NCBI GenBank assembly: GCA_029265315.1 | Contig: JAJUJM010000002.1 | Location: 186,001 to 250,000, forward strand | Length of the DNA stretch: 64,000 nt | Reading direction: 5' to 3' | DNA from: Actinomycetota bacterium | Lineage (GTDB): Bacteria > Actinomycetota > Coriobacteriia > Anaerosomatales > PHET01 | Part shown: one piece after another, positions 47,601 through 57,398 of the stretch | How the letters are laid out: the number at the start of each line of letters is the position of its first letter | How positions within the stretch are numbered: position 1 is the first letter of the stretch | Made by a program: the position numbers and the translations under genes | Notes under the pieces: model-generated | The model's database searches: none | What the model saw: only the letters and a program-made list of their open reading frames with translations | Told to the model about the DNA's origin: nothing

Positions 47601-47618
47601 CGACGTGGGGCCGGGATG
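47581..47618 (-). terminator. Perfect 12-bp inverted repeat after serA
   Basis: CATCCCGGCCCC (47581-47592) and GGGGCCGGGATG (47607-47618) are exact complements with a 14-base loop, 20 bp after the serA stop. It is probably the terminator of the ilv-ser operon, although no T-run follows. It overlaps the leuL promoter, so transcription arriving from serA and initiation at leuL may interact. Confidence 0.6.
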
Positions 47619-47637
47619 TTGCCTGTGACGAGGTCGA

Positions 47638-49218
47638 CTACAGCTGGACGTACCAGGCGTCGTCCATGACCGCCTCGGTACGGATCCGCTCGAGGAGCGC
47701 CGCATCCAGTGGACCGTCCACCGTGAGCGCCATGAGCGCCTGTCCGCCGGCCTCGGTGCGCCCGACCTGCATCGAGCCGATGTTGACGGACTGCCCGCCC
47801 AGGATGGTGCCCACCTTGCCGATCATGCCCGGACGGTCCGGGTAGCGGAAGAACGCCATGTGCTTGCTGGGTGCGAAGTCCAGGTCGTACCCGAAGAGCG
47901 TCACGATGCGCGGCTCGTCCTTCTTGCCGATGAGCGCAGCCCCTATCTCGACCGGCCCGTGTGGCGTGCTCGCTCGCAGCAGCAGCATCGAGACGTAGTC
48001 GTGGGTCTCGGCCCGCTTGGTCTCGGTGACCCTGATGCCGCGCTGCTCGGCCAGGTAATCGGCATTGACGAAGTTGACTGCTTCGTCTGTGGCGCGGGTG
48101 AGCAGTCCCTTGAGAGCGGCGGTCCTCACGATGCGCGTGTCGAGGTCGGCCAGAGCACCCACCGTCATCACGTCGAGCTCCTCGACGCCACCATGCGCGA
48201 GCTGGGCGAGCATCGTGCCCATGTCCTGCGCGAGGTCGATGTAAGGCCCGACCTTCTCCATGACCTCCGGCGGGACCGGAGCGACGTTGACGGCCGTCGG
48301 CACCATGCGACCCTCAAGACCGAGCGCGACGTATTCGGCGATCTGCTCGCCCGCGCGGTCCTGCGCTTCCGCGGTGCTCGCTCCCAGGTGCGGGGTGAGC
48401 ACCGCATTGTCGAATTCGATGAGCGGGGAGTCCGTGCACGGCTCGACCTCGTAGACGTCGATACCCACGCCGGCGACCTTGCCGCTCTTGAGCGCCTCGA
48501 CGAGCGCGTCCATCTGGTAGATGCCGCCCCGGGCCGTGTTGACGAGGTAGACGCCGTCCTTCATCTTCGCGAACTGCTCGGGACCGAACATCCCGATGGT
48601 CTCTTTCGTCTTGGGCAGGTGCACCGTGATGAAGTCGGCCAGCGGCAGGATGTCGTCGACGTTCTCGTAGACGGTGATGCCCATCTCGGCGGCGCGAGAC
48701 TCGCTGATGTAGGGGTCGTAGCCGATGAGGTTCATCCCGAACGCCCGTGCCCGCTCAGCCACGAGCGAACCGATGCGACCCAGTCCGAAGATGGCGAGCG
48801 TCTTCTCGTAAAGCTCGGATCCCGTGAACTTCGAGCGTTCCCACTTGCACTGCTTCATGCTCGCGTTGGCCTGCGGCGTCTTACGCGCGATGGCGAGCAT
48901 GAGGGCCATCGTCTGCTCTGCGGCCGACACGATGTTCGATGTCGGCGCGTTGCACACGATGATGCCGCGTTCGGTGGCGGCGTCCACGTCGACGTTGTCG
49001 ACGCCCACGCCGGCACGCCCGATGACCTTGAGGTTCTTCCCCGCCTCGATGACCTCACGCGTGGCCCGTGTCGCCGAGCGCACGATGAGCGCGTCGTAGG
49101 CGGGTATCTCGGCGACGAGCTGCTCGGGCGTGAGGTCGGTCTTGACGTCGACGTCGAACTTCTCTTTGAGCAGCGCGACACCCGACTCGGCGATGCGTTC
49201 AGCTACGAGTACCTTCAC
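47638..49218 (-). CDS. serA: D-3-phosphoglycerate dehydrogenase
   Basis: First step of serine synthesis. The 526-residue long form has an N-terminal catalytic domain, the NAD site FGLGRIGSLVAERARAFGMN, the catalytic NTARGG and ELxxxE-type segments, HLGASTAEAQDRAGEQIA, an intervening domain, and a C-terminal ACT domain (RPGMIGKVGTILGGQSVNIGSMQVGR) for serine feedback. It starts with GTG 49218 after GGGGGAA. Nine bp downstream of the aminotransferase gene, last in the ilv-ser run. Confidence 0.96.
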   Translation of the reverse strand: MKVLVAERIAESGVALLKEKFDVDVKTDLTPEQLVAEIPAYDALIVRSATRATREVIEAGKNLKVIGRAGVGVDNVDVDAATERGIIVCNAPTSNIVSAAEQTMALMLAIARKTPQANASMKQCKWERSKFTGSELYEKTLAIFGLGRIGSLVAERARAFGMNLIGYDPYISESRAAEMGITVYENVDDILPLADFITVHLPKTKETIGMFGPEQFAKMKDGVYLVNTARGGIYQMDALVEALKSGKVAGVGIDVYEVEPCTDSPLIEFDNAVLTPHLGASTAEAQDRAGEQIAEYVALGLEGRMVPTAVNVAPVPPEVMEKVGPYIDLAQDMGTMLAQLAHGGVEELDVMTVGALADLDTRIVRTAALKGLLTRATDEAVNFVNADYLAEQRGIRVTETKRAETHDYVSMLLLRASTPHGPVEIGAALIGKKDEPRIVTLFGYDLDFAPSKHMAFFRYPDRPGMIGKVGTILGGQSVNIGSMQVGRTEAGGQALMALTVDGPLDAALLERIRTEAVMDDAWYVQL

Positions 49219-49227
49219 GACTTCCCC

Positions 49228-50373
49228 CTACCCTTCCATGAAGACGGACTCCGCGGCGCTGATGCCCGCGCCGCGCTCGAACGGGTACCCGAGCTCGGCC
49301 AAGGTCATCTCGAGCGCCGCGAGCGTCGTGATGATGTCGAACTCGCCGAAGTAGCCCAGGTGCCCGATGCGGAAGATGCGCCCGGCGTAGTCATCCTGAC
49401 CGCCCGCGATCGTGACGCCGTGCTTGTCCTTCATGATCTTGACGATGGCCTTGCCGTCCACGCCCTCGGGGACCCACACGGGGGTCACCGCGTTGCCCCG
49501 GCCCTCAGGAGGCGCGAAGAGCTTGAGGCCGAGCGCCTCGCACCCGCGCCGCGTGGCCTCGGCCAAGCGGCTGTGGCGCGCAATGGTGTTCTCGAGGCCC
49601 TCCTGCTTGATCATCGTGAGCGCCTCGTTCAGCCCGAGCACGAGCGAGACCGCGGGCGTGAACGGGGTGGTGTCCTTCTCGACGTTCTTCTTGTACTTCA
49701 TCCAGTCGAAGTAGAACTTCGGCAGCGTGGAGCGCCCGTAGGCGCGCCACGCCTTCTCGGACACGGTGAGCGCTGCGAGTCCCGGCGGCAACATGAGACC
49801 CTTCTGCGAGCCGGTCATCACGACGTCGAGCCCCCACTCATCGGTCTTGCATTCGACCGCGCCGATGCCGGTGATAGAGTCGACGATTAGAACGCACTCG
49901 TCATACTCGCCCACGATCGCACCTATGGACTTCACGTCGTTCAGCACGCCGGTCGAGGTCTCCGACTGGGTGACGATGACGCCGCGCACGCCAGGGTTCT
50001 CGGAAAGCGCCGTGGCCACATCAGCCGGGTCCACCACCTGGTCCCACGCGTACGCGAGGTCGATCACCGTGAGCCCGTAGACCTCGCAGATCTGCTTCTG
50101 GCGGTCGCCGAACTTGCCGTTGCGGCACACGATGACGGTGTCGCCAGCCGAGAAGCAGTTGACGATGGCCGATTCCATGACGCCGGTGCCCGAGCAGGCG
50201 AACAGCAGCGCGTCGCCCTTCGTCTCGAACACGTACTTGAGGCTCTCGATGGCGGCTTTGAACGCCGCCGAGAAGTCCGGCGTACGATGGTGGATCATCG
50301 GCGCGGCCATGGTGAGCATGACCTCTGCCGGTACCGGGGTCGGCCCCGGCGTCATCAGGTACTTCTTCTGCAT
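49228..50373 (-). CDS. Class V aminotransferase, likely serine-pathway transaminase
   Basis: A 381-residue fold-type I PLP enzyme of the alanine-glyoxylate/serine-pyruvate aminotransferase group: MTPGPTPVPAEVM, HHRTPDFSAAF, ACSGTGVMESAIVNC, LIVDSITGIGAVE, and the PLP lysine in TGSQKGLMLPPGLA. Its position immediately before serA suggests it serves as phosphoserine aminotransferase, since this subgroup replaces SerC in several lineages. Serine-glyoxylate activity is the alternative. No serB is in the window. Confidence 0.85.
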   Translation of the reverse strand: MQKKYLMTPGPTPVPAEVMLTMAAPMIHHRTPDFSAAFKAAIESLKYVFETKGDALLFACSGTGVMESAIVNCFSAGDTVIVCRNGKFGDRQKQICEVYGLTVIDLAYAWDQVVDPADVATALSENPGVRGVIVTQSETSTGVLNDVKSIGAIVGEYDECVLIVDSITGIGAVECKTDEWGLDVVMTGSQKGLMLPPGLAALTVSEKAWRAYGRSTLPKFYFDWMKYKKNVEKDTTPFTPAVSLVLGLNEALTMIKQEGLENTIARHSRLAEATRRGCEALGLKLFAPPEGRGNAVTPVWVPEGVDGKAIVKIMKDKHGVTIAGGQDDYAGRIFRIGHLGYFGEFDIITTLAALEMTLAELGYPFERGAGISAAESVFMEG

Positions 50374-50385
50374 CCTGACTCCCCT

Positions 50386-51384
<999 letters not shown>

Positions 51385-51475
51385 TCACACCCTTTCTGTC
51401 TCGATCGGTCTGGTCACATTCAATCCCAGCGGAGCACCTGACATCGAGTTGGCCCAACTCGCTGAAGGATCGATC

Positions 51476-53002
51476 TCACGCACTCGACACGACTGGGCGC
51501 GCTCTCGCCATCCCCGGCACAAGGACGTACAGCACCGGCAGACATGCGTACAGAGCCGGAACCACGAGCTTGCCCCAGTAGTTCTCGATCACGCCCGGAG
51601 TGAAGACGGATTCGGCCTGATTGCTGTACACGAACCAGCTCAACACGAGCGCCGTCACCGGCAGGGCCACGAACAGGCGCAACTCCTTGTCAGGGATCAG
51701 GTACAACGCGACGAGCCCGGCGAGGCTCAGCACGAGAGGCAGCCATGACGCGCCGCCGAAGAAGCGCGTGCCGAACGTCAGGCCGCTCATCACGTTCGAC
51801 CAGCCGCCCGGGGCCAGAGAGGTGTCCCCGTGGCTCAGCACATCGACCACGGCGAGAGCGTGTGCCCCGTAGGCGACGATGAACACGCCAAGCCCCAGGA
51901 TGCGCGGTGCCAGATACAGTATGCCGCGCTTGGCATAGAGCGATGCGAGCACGCCGGCTATGAGCAGCGGGACGGCGAGCACCCGCGTGAGCGATGCCGT
52001 CAACACGAGCCACACCATGGCAACCGTCCATAGGTGCGCCTTGATGCCGTCGGTCCTCTGCGACATCGCGTACGCACCCATGGCCATCAGGATGAAACAG
52101 ACCGCCCACGACTCCGCCATCACGACCTGACGGTCTGTCGTCGCGTGAAGCATCTGGGCGGCCACCGCGGCCACGGCCGGCAGAGCCAGCGGCGGCTTGA
52201 CGATGTGCGCTCCAAACGCGTACGTGCCCACGAGCGCGCCCGTCGATGCGACCAACAGACCTAAGATGATCCCCCAGCCGTTCCACGGGAGTACCGCCCA
52301 GAACCAGTAGAGGTGGGGCTGCCTGAAGCCCCACACTTCGCTCGGGTTCTCGCCCGGTTTCCACTCGCGGTGCGATATGAGGAACGCATCGTAGAATGAC
52401 ATGCCCTGCCGCATGCGTTGATGCGTCGCTATGTAACTGGAAGGGTCATCACGTATGCCAAGGTCGGCGCCGCGCAACTGCTCCACCAGGGACGGGAAGC
52501 GATTCGGCAGACTCGGGTCATCGAGGGAGACCGCGTCCCACGCGATGGTGGTCGCCCACAGGTTGATGATGACCATTGCGAGGGCCACGGCGACCGCCGC
52601 CCGTCCCACCCAAGGACGCAACCCACCCAAGACGGGAACGCCCCACCCGACGACACCCGCTGCCACAGGAGCCATGAGCAGCTCCACGGGCCCAAGGCTC
52701 TCAAAAGGCAGGGCGGGCGCGGGCATCGTGATGAGTCCGAGGGTGGATACTCCTGCCGCGACCGACGACGCCACGGCCGGCGTCGCGATTATCAGACCGG
52801 ACACGATACCGACGAACACCCCCACCTGCAGCGGTCGACCGAAGTAGAAGACCCCGCCGTTCACCGCGCCGAACGCCACGACGGATGCGGTCAAGGCGAC
52901 CAGGATCCGCCATGCGCGAGAGGAACCGCGCGGCGAAACCGGTGCACCCGGCTCGTATGAGGCTTCGGCGGGACCCTGCCTTCTGTTCGCTCGTGTGCTC
53001 AA
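51476..53002 (-). CDS. Unrecognised polytopic membrane protein in the ilv operon
   Basis: A 508-residue protein with about a dozen hydrophobic segments and a long soluble loop (about 150-220) holding SLDDPSLPNRFPSLVEQLRGAD and HREWKPGENPSEVWGFRQPHLYWFW. Topology suggests a GT-C-type glycosyltransferase or a transporter, but no family motif is clear. The likely start is TTG 53002, weakly supported; no close ribosome site is visible. It sits between ilvN and ilvC on the same strand, 12 bp after ilvN and 94 bp before ilvC, so it must be carried on the ilv transcript. Confidence 0.75.
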   Translation of the reverse strand: MSTRANRRQGPAEASYEPGAPVSPRGSSRAWRILVALTASVVAFGAVNGGVFYFGRPLQVGVFVGIVSGLIIATPAVASSVAAGVSTLGLITMPAPALPFESLGPVELLMAPVAAGVVGWGVPVLGGLRPWVGRAAVAVALAMVIINLWATTIAWDAVSLDDPSLPNRFPSLVEQLRGADLGIRDDPSSYIATHQRMRQGMSFYDAFLISHREWKPGENPSEVWGFRQPHLYWFWAVLPWNGWGIILGLLVASTGALVGTYAFGAHIVKPPLALPAVAAVAAQMLHATTDRQVVMAESWAVCFILMAMGAYAMSQRTDGIKAHLWTVAMVWLVLTASLTRVLAVPLLIAGVLASLYAKRGILYLAPRILGLGVFIVAYGAHALAVVDVLSHGDTSLAPGGWSNVMSGLTFGTRFFGGASWLPLVLSLAGLVALYLIPDKELRLFVALPVTALVLSWFVYSNQAESVFTPGVIENYWGKLVVPALYACLPVLYVLVPGMARARPVVSSA

Positions 53003-53014
53003 CGGATGCGGAAC

Positions 53015-53497
53015 CTATCCCTCGCGACCGCGCGTGAGTGCGATCTTCCCGGTCCGTGCCATCTCCTTGATGCCATACGCGCGGAACAGGTCCTCCATCG
53101 CGTCGACCTTGTCCGTCGCACCCGTCGCTTCGATCGTGACCGAGTTGCGGCCCACGTCGACGATCTTGGCCCGGAACACGTTCGCGATCTCGATGATCTC
53201 GTGCCGCCGCTCCGGAGCCGCGTTGATCTTGAAGAGCACGAGCTCGCGTTCGACCGATTCAGACGGGTCGAGCTCCTGGACCTTGATCACGTTGATGAGT
53301 TTGTGGACCTGCTTCGTGATCTGTTCGATGGGCGTGTCCGCCGCCGAACACACGATGGTGATGCGCGACAGGGTGGGATCTTCGGTGGTGCCCACCGCGA
53401 GCGAGTCGATGTTGAACCCGCGGCGCGCGAACAGCGACGTCACGCGCGTGAGCACGCCGGGCTTGTTCTCGACAACGACCGACAGCGTGTGTTTCAT
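53015..53497 (-). CDS. ilvN: Acetolactate synthase small (regulatory) subunit
   Basis: The 160-residue ACT-domain subunit mediates valine feedback on IlvB: HTLSVVVENKPGVLTRVTSLFARRGFNIDSLAVG, RITIVCSAAD, and a C-terminal IlvN_C domain (INVIKVQELDP... DLFRAYGIKEMARTGKIAL). ATG 53497 directly follows the ilvB stop. Confidence 0.96.
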   Translation of the reverse strand: MKHTLSVVVENKPGVLTRVTSLFARRGFNIDSLAVGTTEDPTLSRITIVCSAADTPIEQITKQVHKLINVIKVQELDPSESVERELVLFKINAAPERRHEIIEIANVFRAKIVDVGRNSVTIEATGATDKVDAMEDLFRAYGIKEMARTGKIALTRGREG

Positions 53498-55267
53498 CTA
53501 CTCCCACACCTCCTCGAGCAGCTCATCGTCGAGCATCTCGGAGACCGGGCACCCCGGAACGCCACCGAGCATCTCATCGATGCTCGCCCCCGGCGCCACC
53601 ATCGGGTAGACACACTCCTCAGGTACGACCCGGCAGTCGACGATGGCCGGTCCGTCGAAATCGAATGCAGCCTGAAGTGCCGAATCGACGTCGCCCGGCC
53701 TCTCGACCCGCACCCCGAAACAGCCGAACGCCTCGGCGAGCTTCACGAAGTCGGGGCAGTCCTGGGGCAGGACACTCGCCGAATAGCGACGCCCGTAGAA
53801 CAGCTCCTGCCACTGACGGACCATGCCCAGGTACCCGTTGTTCAAGATCACGATCTTGACGGGGAAGCCGTTGACCTTTGCGGTGGCGAGCTCTTGGATG
53901 TTCATCTGGATGGAACCGTCGCCGGCAATGTCGACCACGAGCGCATCGGGCCTACCGGCCTGCGCTCCTATAGCGGCGGGAAGCCCGAAGCCCATGGTGC
54001 CCAATCCTCCGGAAGAGACCCACGTACGTGGGTGGCGCAGCGTGTAGTACTGGCACGCCCACATCTGGTTCTGTCCGACTTCCGTGCAGATCACGGTGGG
54101 CCGGTCCTTGGTGAGCTCGCTGATGCGCTGCACCACGTACTGGGGATAGAGCTGCTCATGGTCCGCAGCCACATCATGGCCGCCGTAGTGGAGCGGGAAC
54201 TGCTTGCGCCATTCGTCGACCACCTTCACCCATGCTTCGGTCTTCGGCTCGGCTCCCGCCTTGCGCAGCTCAGCAACGATGCCGGCCAGCACGTTCTTCG
54301 CGTCACCGACGATGGGGACATCGACCGGCTTGTTCTTGCCGATCTCGGCCGGGTCGACGTCGATGTGGACGATCTTGGCCTTGCTGGCGAATGCGGCAAG
54401 CTTGCCTGTCACCCTGTCGTCGAACCTGACCCCAACAGCGATGAGCAGGTCCGCCTCGGTGATCGCGTAGTTCGTGTACTTCGCGCCGTGCATGCCCGGC
54501 ATGCCGATCCACAGGTGATGGTCTTCCGGGAAGACGCTCTTGCCCATCATCGTGGTGGTGACGGGGATCTGCATGAGCTCGGCGAGCTCCTTGAGCTCTT
54601 TGGCGCCTCCGCTCGCCAGCACACCACCTCCGACGTACAGCAGCGGCCTGCGCGCGCGCGTGATGAGCGAGACGGCCTGCTTGATCTGCTTGCTGTGGCC
54701 CTTGTAGGTGGGCTTGTAGCCTGGCAGGTTCACACTGTCGGGATACTTGAAGTCGAGCTCGCCCTTACTGACGTCGACCGGCACATCGATGAGGACCGGA
54801 CCCGGACGTCCGGTCGTAGCGATATGGAACGCTTCCTTCATCGCCTCGGGCAACTCCGAAGCGTTCTTCACGAGATAGTTGTGTTTCGTGATCGGAACCG
54901 TGATGCCGGTTATGTCGATCTCCTGGAATGCATCGGTGCCGATGACGGCCGTGGAGACCTGCGCCGTGATGACCACGACAGGGATCGAGTCCATGTAGGC
55001 ATTGGCGAGTCCCGTGATGGTGTTCGCCGCGCCCGGCCCGCTGGTCACGAGCGCGACGCCGGGCCGGCCGGTCACCCGCGCGTACCCGTCAGCGGCGTGG
55101 ACCGCGCCCTGCTCGTGGCGTGGCAGCACCGTCCTGATCTTCGTCGAGTCGTACAGAGCGTCGAAGATGGGCAGCGCCACGCCACCGGGGTAGCCGAAGA
55201 GGACGTCGACCCCTTCGGCCTCGAGGCAGCGAACGAGCGCTTCGGCGCCGGTGATGCGGTCACTCAT
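53498..55267 (-). CDS. ilvB: Acetolactate synthase large subunit
   Basis: ThDP/FAD enzyme making acetolactate and acetohydroxybutyrate. The 589-residue product begins [25 protein letters not shown], has [21 protein letters not shown] with the ThDP-activating Glu, the FAD-domain RFDDRVTG, and the ThDP/Mg2+ motif [15 protein letters not shown] with [19 protein letters not shown] overlaps the ilvD stop; AGGAGG lies upstream. Confidence 0.97.
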   Translation of the reverse strand: MSDRITGAEALVRCLEAEGVDVLFGYPGGVALPIFDALYDSTKIRTVLPRHEQGAVHAADGYARVTGRPGVALVTSGPGAANTITGLANAYMDSIPVVVITAQVSTAVIGTDAFQEIDITGITVPITKHNYLVKNASELPEAMKEAFHIATTGRPGPVLIDVPVDVSKGELDFKYPDSVNLPGYKPTYKGHSKQIKQAVSLITRARRPLLYVGGGVLASGGAKELKELAELMQIPVTTTMMGKSVFPEDHHLWIGMPGMHGAKYTNYAITEADLLIAVGVRFDDRVTGKLAAFASKAKIVHIDVDPAEIGKNKPVDVPIVGDAKNVLAGIVAELRKAGAEPKTEAWVKVVDEWRKQFPLHYGGHDVAADHEQLYPQYVVQRISELTKDRPTVICTEVGQNQMWACQYYTLRHPRTWVSSGGLGTMGFGLPAAIGAQAGRPDALVVDIAGDGSIQMNIQELATAKVNGFPVKIVILNNGYLGMVRQWQELFYGRRYSASVLPQDCPDFVKLAEAFGCFGVRVERPGDVDSALQAAFDFDGPAIVDCRVVPEECVYPMVAPGASIDEMLGGVPGCPVSEMLDDELLEEVWE

Positions 55268-56931
55268 GACAACACCGCCTCCTTGTCCGCGGAAGAAACC
55301 AGCTTGGCGTAGCGCGCAAGCGCGCCGGACGTGACACGCGGCGCGGGTACGGAGTATGCCGCGCGACGGGCGGCGAGGTCCTCCTCGGACACGTGAAGCG
55401 TCAACGTGCCTGCGTCTATGTCGACGGTTATCGAATCCCCTTCGGCCACAAGACCGATAGGCCCACCGGCCGCCGCCTCAGGGCTCACATGGCCGACCGC
55501 CGGACCTTTCGTGGCGCCGCTGAATCTCCCGTCCGTGAGCAACGCGCAGCTGTCCGACAGTCCCATGCCCGAGATCGCGCTCGTCGGCGTGAGCATCTCG
55601 CGCATGCCCGGCCCGCCCTTGGGGCCTTCGTTTCGGATGACCACGACGTCGCCAGCGACGATGCGTCCGCCGAGGATCGCCGAGACGGCGTCCTCTTCGC
55701 ACTCGAACACGCGGGCAGGGCCGGTGTGGACCCGCATGTGAGCGGGCACCGCCGATTGCTTCACCACAGCACCGTCCGGGGCGAGGTTCCCGCGCAACAC
55801 GCGCAGACCCCCCTCGGGATAGTGCGGGTTCTCCAACCTACGGATCATGTCGCCATCAGCCTCGGGGGCATCGTCGATGACGGCACCCATCGTGCGGCCG
55901 TCCGCTGTGAGCGCGTCGCGGTTGATGAGCCCCGCGCGGTCGAGCTCGCGCATGATCGCAGGGACCCCGCCCGCCACGTAGAGGTCCTCCATGTGTCGCT
56001 CGCTCGCCGGGCTGATGCGCACCAGGTTGGGAGTCTTGGCGGACACGTCCGCCCAATCATCGAGCGTGATGTCAGCACCAGCTTCGTGTGCGATCGCGGT
56101 CAGGTGCAACACGGTGTTCGACGAACCGCCGAACGCCATATCGAGCGTCATGGCATTGCGGATTGCTGCAGGGGTCATGATCTGCCGAGCCGTGATTCCT
56201 CGCTCAAGGAGCTCCATCACTCTCATGCCGGCCCGTTTTGCCATCCGCAGCCGCTCGGAATAGACGGCCGGAACCGTGCCATTGCCAGGAAGACCCATGC
56301 CGATGGCCTCGACAAGACAGTTCATCGAGTTCGCGGTGAAGAGCCCGGCACAGCTCCCGCACGTCGGGCAGGCATGCTCTTCGAGCACCAGAAGCTCGTC
56401 TTCCGACATCGTGCCGGCGGTGACCTTGCCCACGGCCGTGAACACGGTGTCGAGGTCCACGGCTTCGCCTTTCGGCCCGCGCCCTGCAAGCATGGGTCCA
56501 CCGCTGATGATGACGGTCGGCAGGTCCAAGCGGGCAGCGGCCATCACCATGCCCGGAATCACCTTGTCGCAGTTCGGGATCATGACCACCGCGTCGAAGG
56601 CGTGCGCGGCGACGGCGAGCTCGACCGAGTCGGCTATCACCTCGCGGCTCACGAGCGAGTAGCGCATGCCGGCGTGATTCATGGCGATGCCGTCACACAC
56701 GCCGATGGTCGATATCTCAAGAGGCGTGCCGCCAGCCATGTAGACGCCGGCCTTCACGGCATCGGCCACCTTGTCGAGCATCAGATGCCCGGGGATGATC
56801 TCGTTCTGGGAGTTGATGACGGCGACGAGCGGACGGAAGATCTCCTCGTCCGTGAGTCCGTCGGCTTTGAGAAGGCTGCGGTGTGGGGCCTTGGAAAGGC
56901 CGCCCTTCATGCGGTCGCTGTTCTGCGCCAT
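55264..56931 (-). CDS. ilvD: Dihydroxy-acid dehydratase
   Basis: Fe-S dehydratase shared by Val and Ile synthesis. The 555-residue product has [31 protein letters not shown], the cluster cysteines in [10 protein letters not shown] and [17 protein letters not shown], and [32 protein letters not shown] 56931 follows GGAAGGGACGGAATCAC. First gene of the ilvDBNC-aminotransferase-serA run, under the T-box upstream. Confidence 0.96.
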   Translation of the reverse strand: MAQNSDRMKGGLSKAPHRSLLKADGLTDEEIFRPLVAVINSQNEIIPGHLMLDKVADAVKAGVYMAGGTPLEISTIGVCDGIAMNHAGMRYSLVSREVIADSVELAVAAHAFDAVVMIPNCDKVIPGMVMAAARLDLPTVIISGGPMLAGRGPKGEAVDLDTVFTAVGKVTAGTMSEDELLVLEEHACPTCGSCAGLFTANSMNCLVEAIGMGLPGNGTVPAVYSERLRMAKRAGMRVMELLERGITARQIMTPAAIRNAMTLDMAFGGSSNTVLHLTAIAHEAGADITLDDWADVSAKTPNLVRISPASERHMEDLYVAGGVPAIMRELDRAGLINRDALTADGRTMGAVIDDAPEADGDMIRRLENPHYPEGGLRVLRGNLAPDGAVVKQSAVPAHMRVHTGPARVFECEEDAVSAILGGRIVAGDVVVIRNEGPKGGPGMREMLTPTSAISGMGLSDSCALLTDGRFSGATKGPAVGHVSPEAAAGGPIGLVAEGDSITVDIDAGTLTLHVSEEDLAARRAAYSVPAPRVTSGALARYAKLVSSADKEAVLS

Positions 56932-57074
56932 CGTGATTCCGTCCCTTCCGACATCGCATCGGGGGCGGGGCGCCGGTTCCGGCCGCACGAGAAACATGAG
57001 TCACTGCGAGCGCTTGAGCCAGCCCGAGCGTCGCATTGGTCGACCCCGACGGCGCGCGTGCAGCGCATGCCGCC

Positions 57075-57310
57075 CCGCTGTCGACCGTACTCGATCGTGC
57101 GGCAGGTAACGGCTGCCACCGACCCGTCCTCTGGACCCGTCCGTCTGCGAAGGTCGTTCGCGCAAGAGACGTCCGGGGCTTCGTGCGGGTGGCTCAGGGG
57201 CGGGATTCCAAGCGTCCTGCGCCGGGCTTCCAGCGTTACCCGGCTCTCTGCGGCGAGGATTGGCCTGTACTTCTCCCCGTCAAAGCCTGTCGTGCTGTGC
57301 GGTTGTGGGA
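57075..57310 (-). promoter_or_regulatory. T-box leader of the ilv operon, probably tRNA-Ile
   Basis: On the minus strand the RNA shows GACGGGGAGAAGTAC, GCAGAGAGCC, GGGTAACGCTGGAAGCCCGG and GGAATCCCGCCCCTGAGCC in that order, closely matching stem I of the trp T-box in this window. The specifier is most simply ATC (57206-57204), Ile; TCC or CCC in shifted registers cannot be ruled out by eye. A TGGCA-containing T-box-like GTCGGTGGCAGCCG lies at 57123-57110 but departs from consensus. No T-run terminator is visible before ilvD, so control may be translational or Rho-linked. A -10-like TACACT is at 57320-57315. Confidence 0.7.
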
Positions 57311-57348
57311 GTGCAGTGTAACGCATCATCGCAGACTCGGACATACGA

Positions 57349-57378
57349 AGAGGGGCCCGGGCTCATGCGGGCCCCTCT
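57349..57378 (-). terminator. Terminator after the giant cytochrome gene
   Basis: AGAGGGGCCCG and CGGGCCCCTCT form an 11-bp perfect stem with an 8-base loop (57349-57378), 20 bp after the gene's stop on the minus strand. Only TTCG follows, so no proper T-run. It separates this gene from the ilv T-box promoter just downstream. Confidence 0.75.
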
Positions 57379-57398
57379 CGCAACGTCGAATCAGACGA

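Noticed and set aside
53006-57321. Very long open frames on the plus strand (600-770 codons) opposite ilvB and ilvD
   Set aside because: They are antisense shadows produced by GC-rich third positions; the opposite strand has complete conserved enzymes, and the shadow proteins are Arg/His/Asp-rich without motifs. The same applies opposite hisD, serA, leuA, cimA and trpE.
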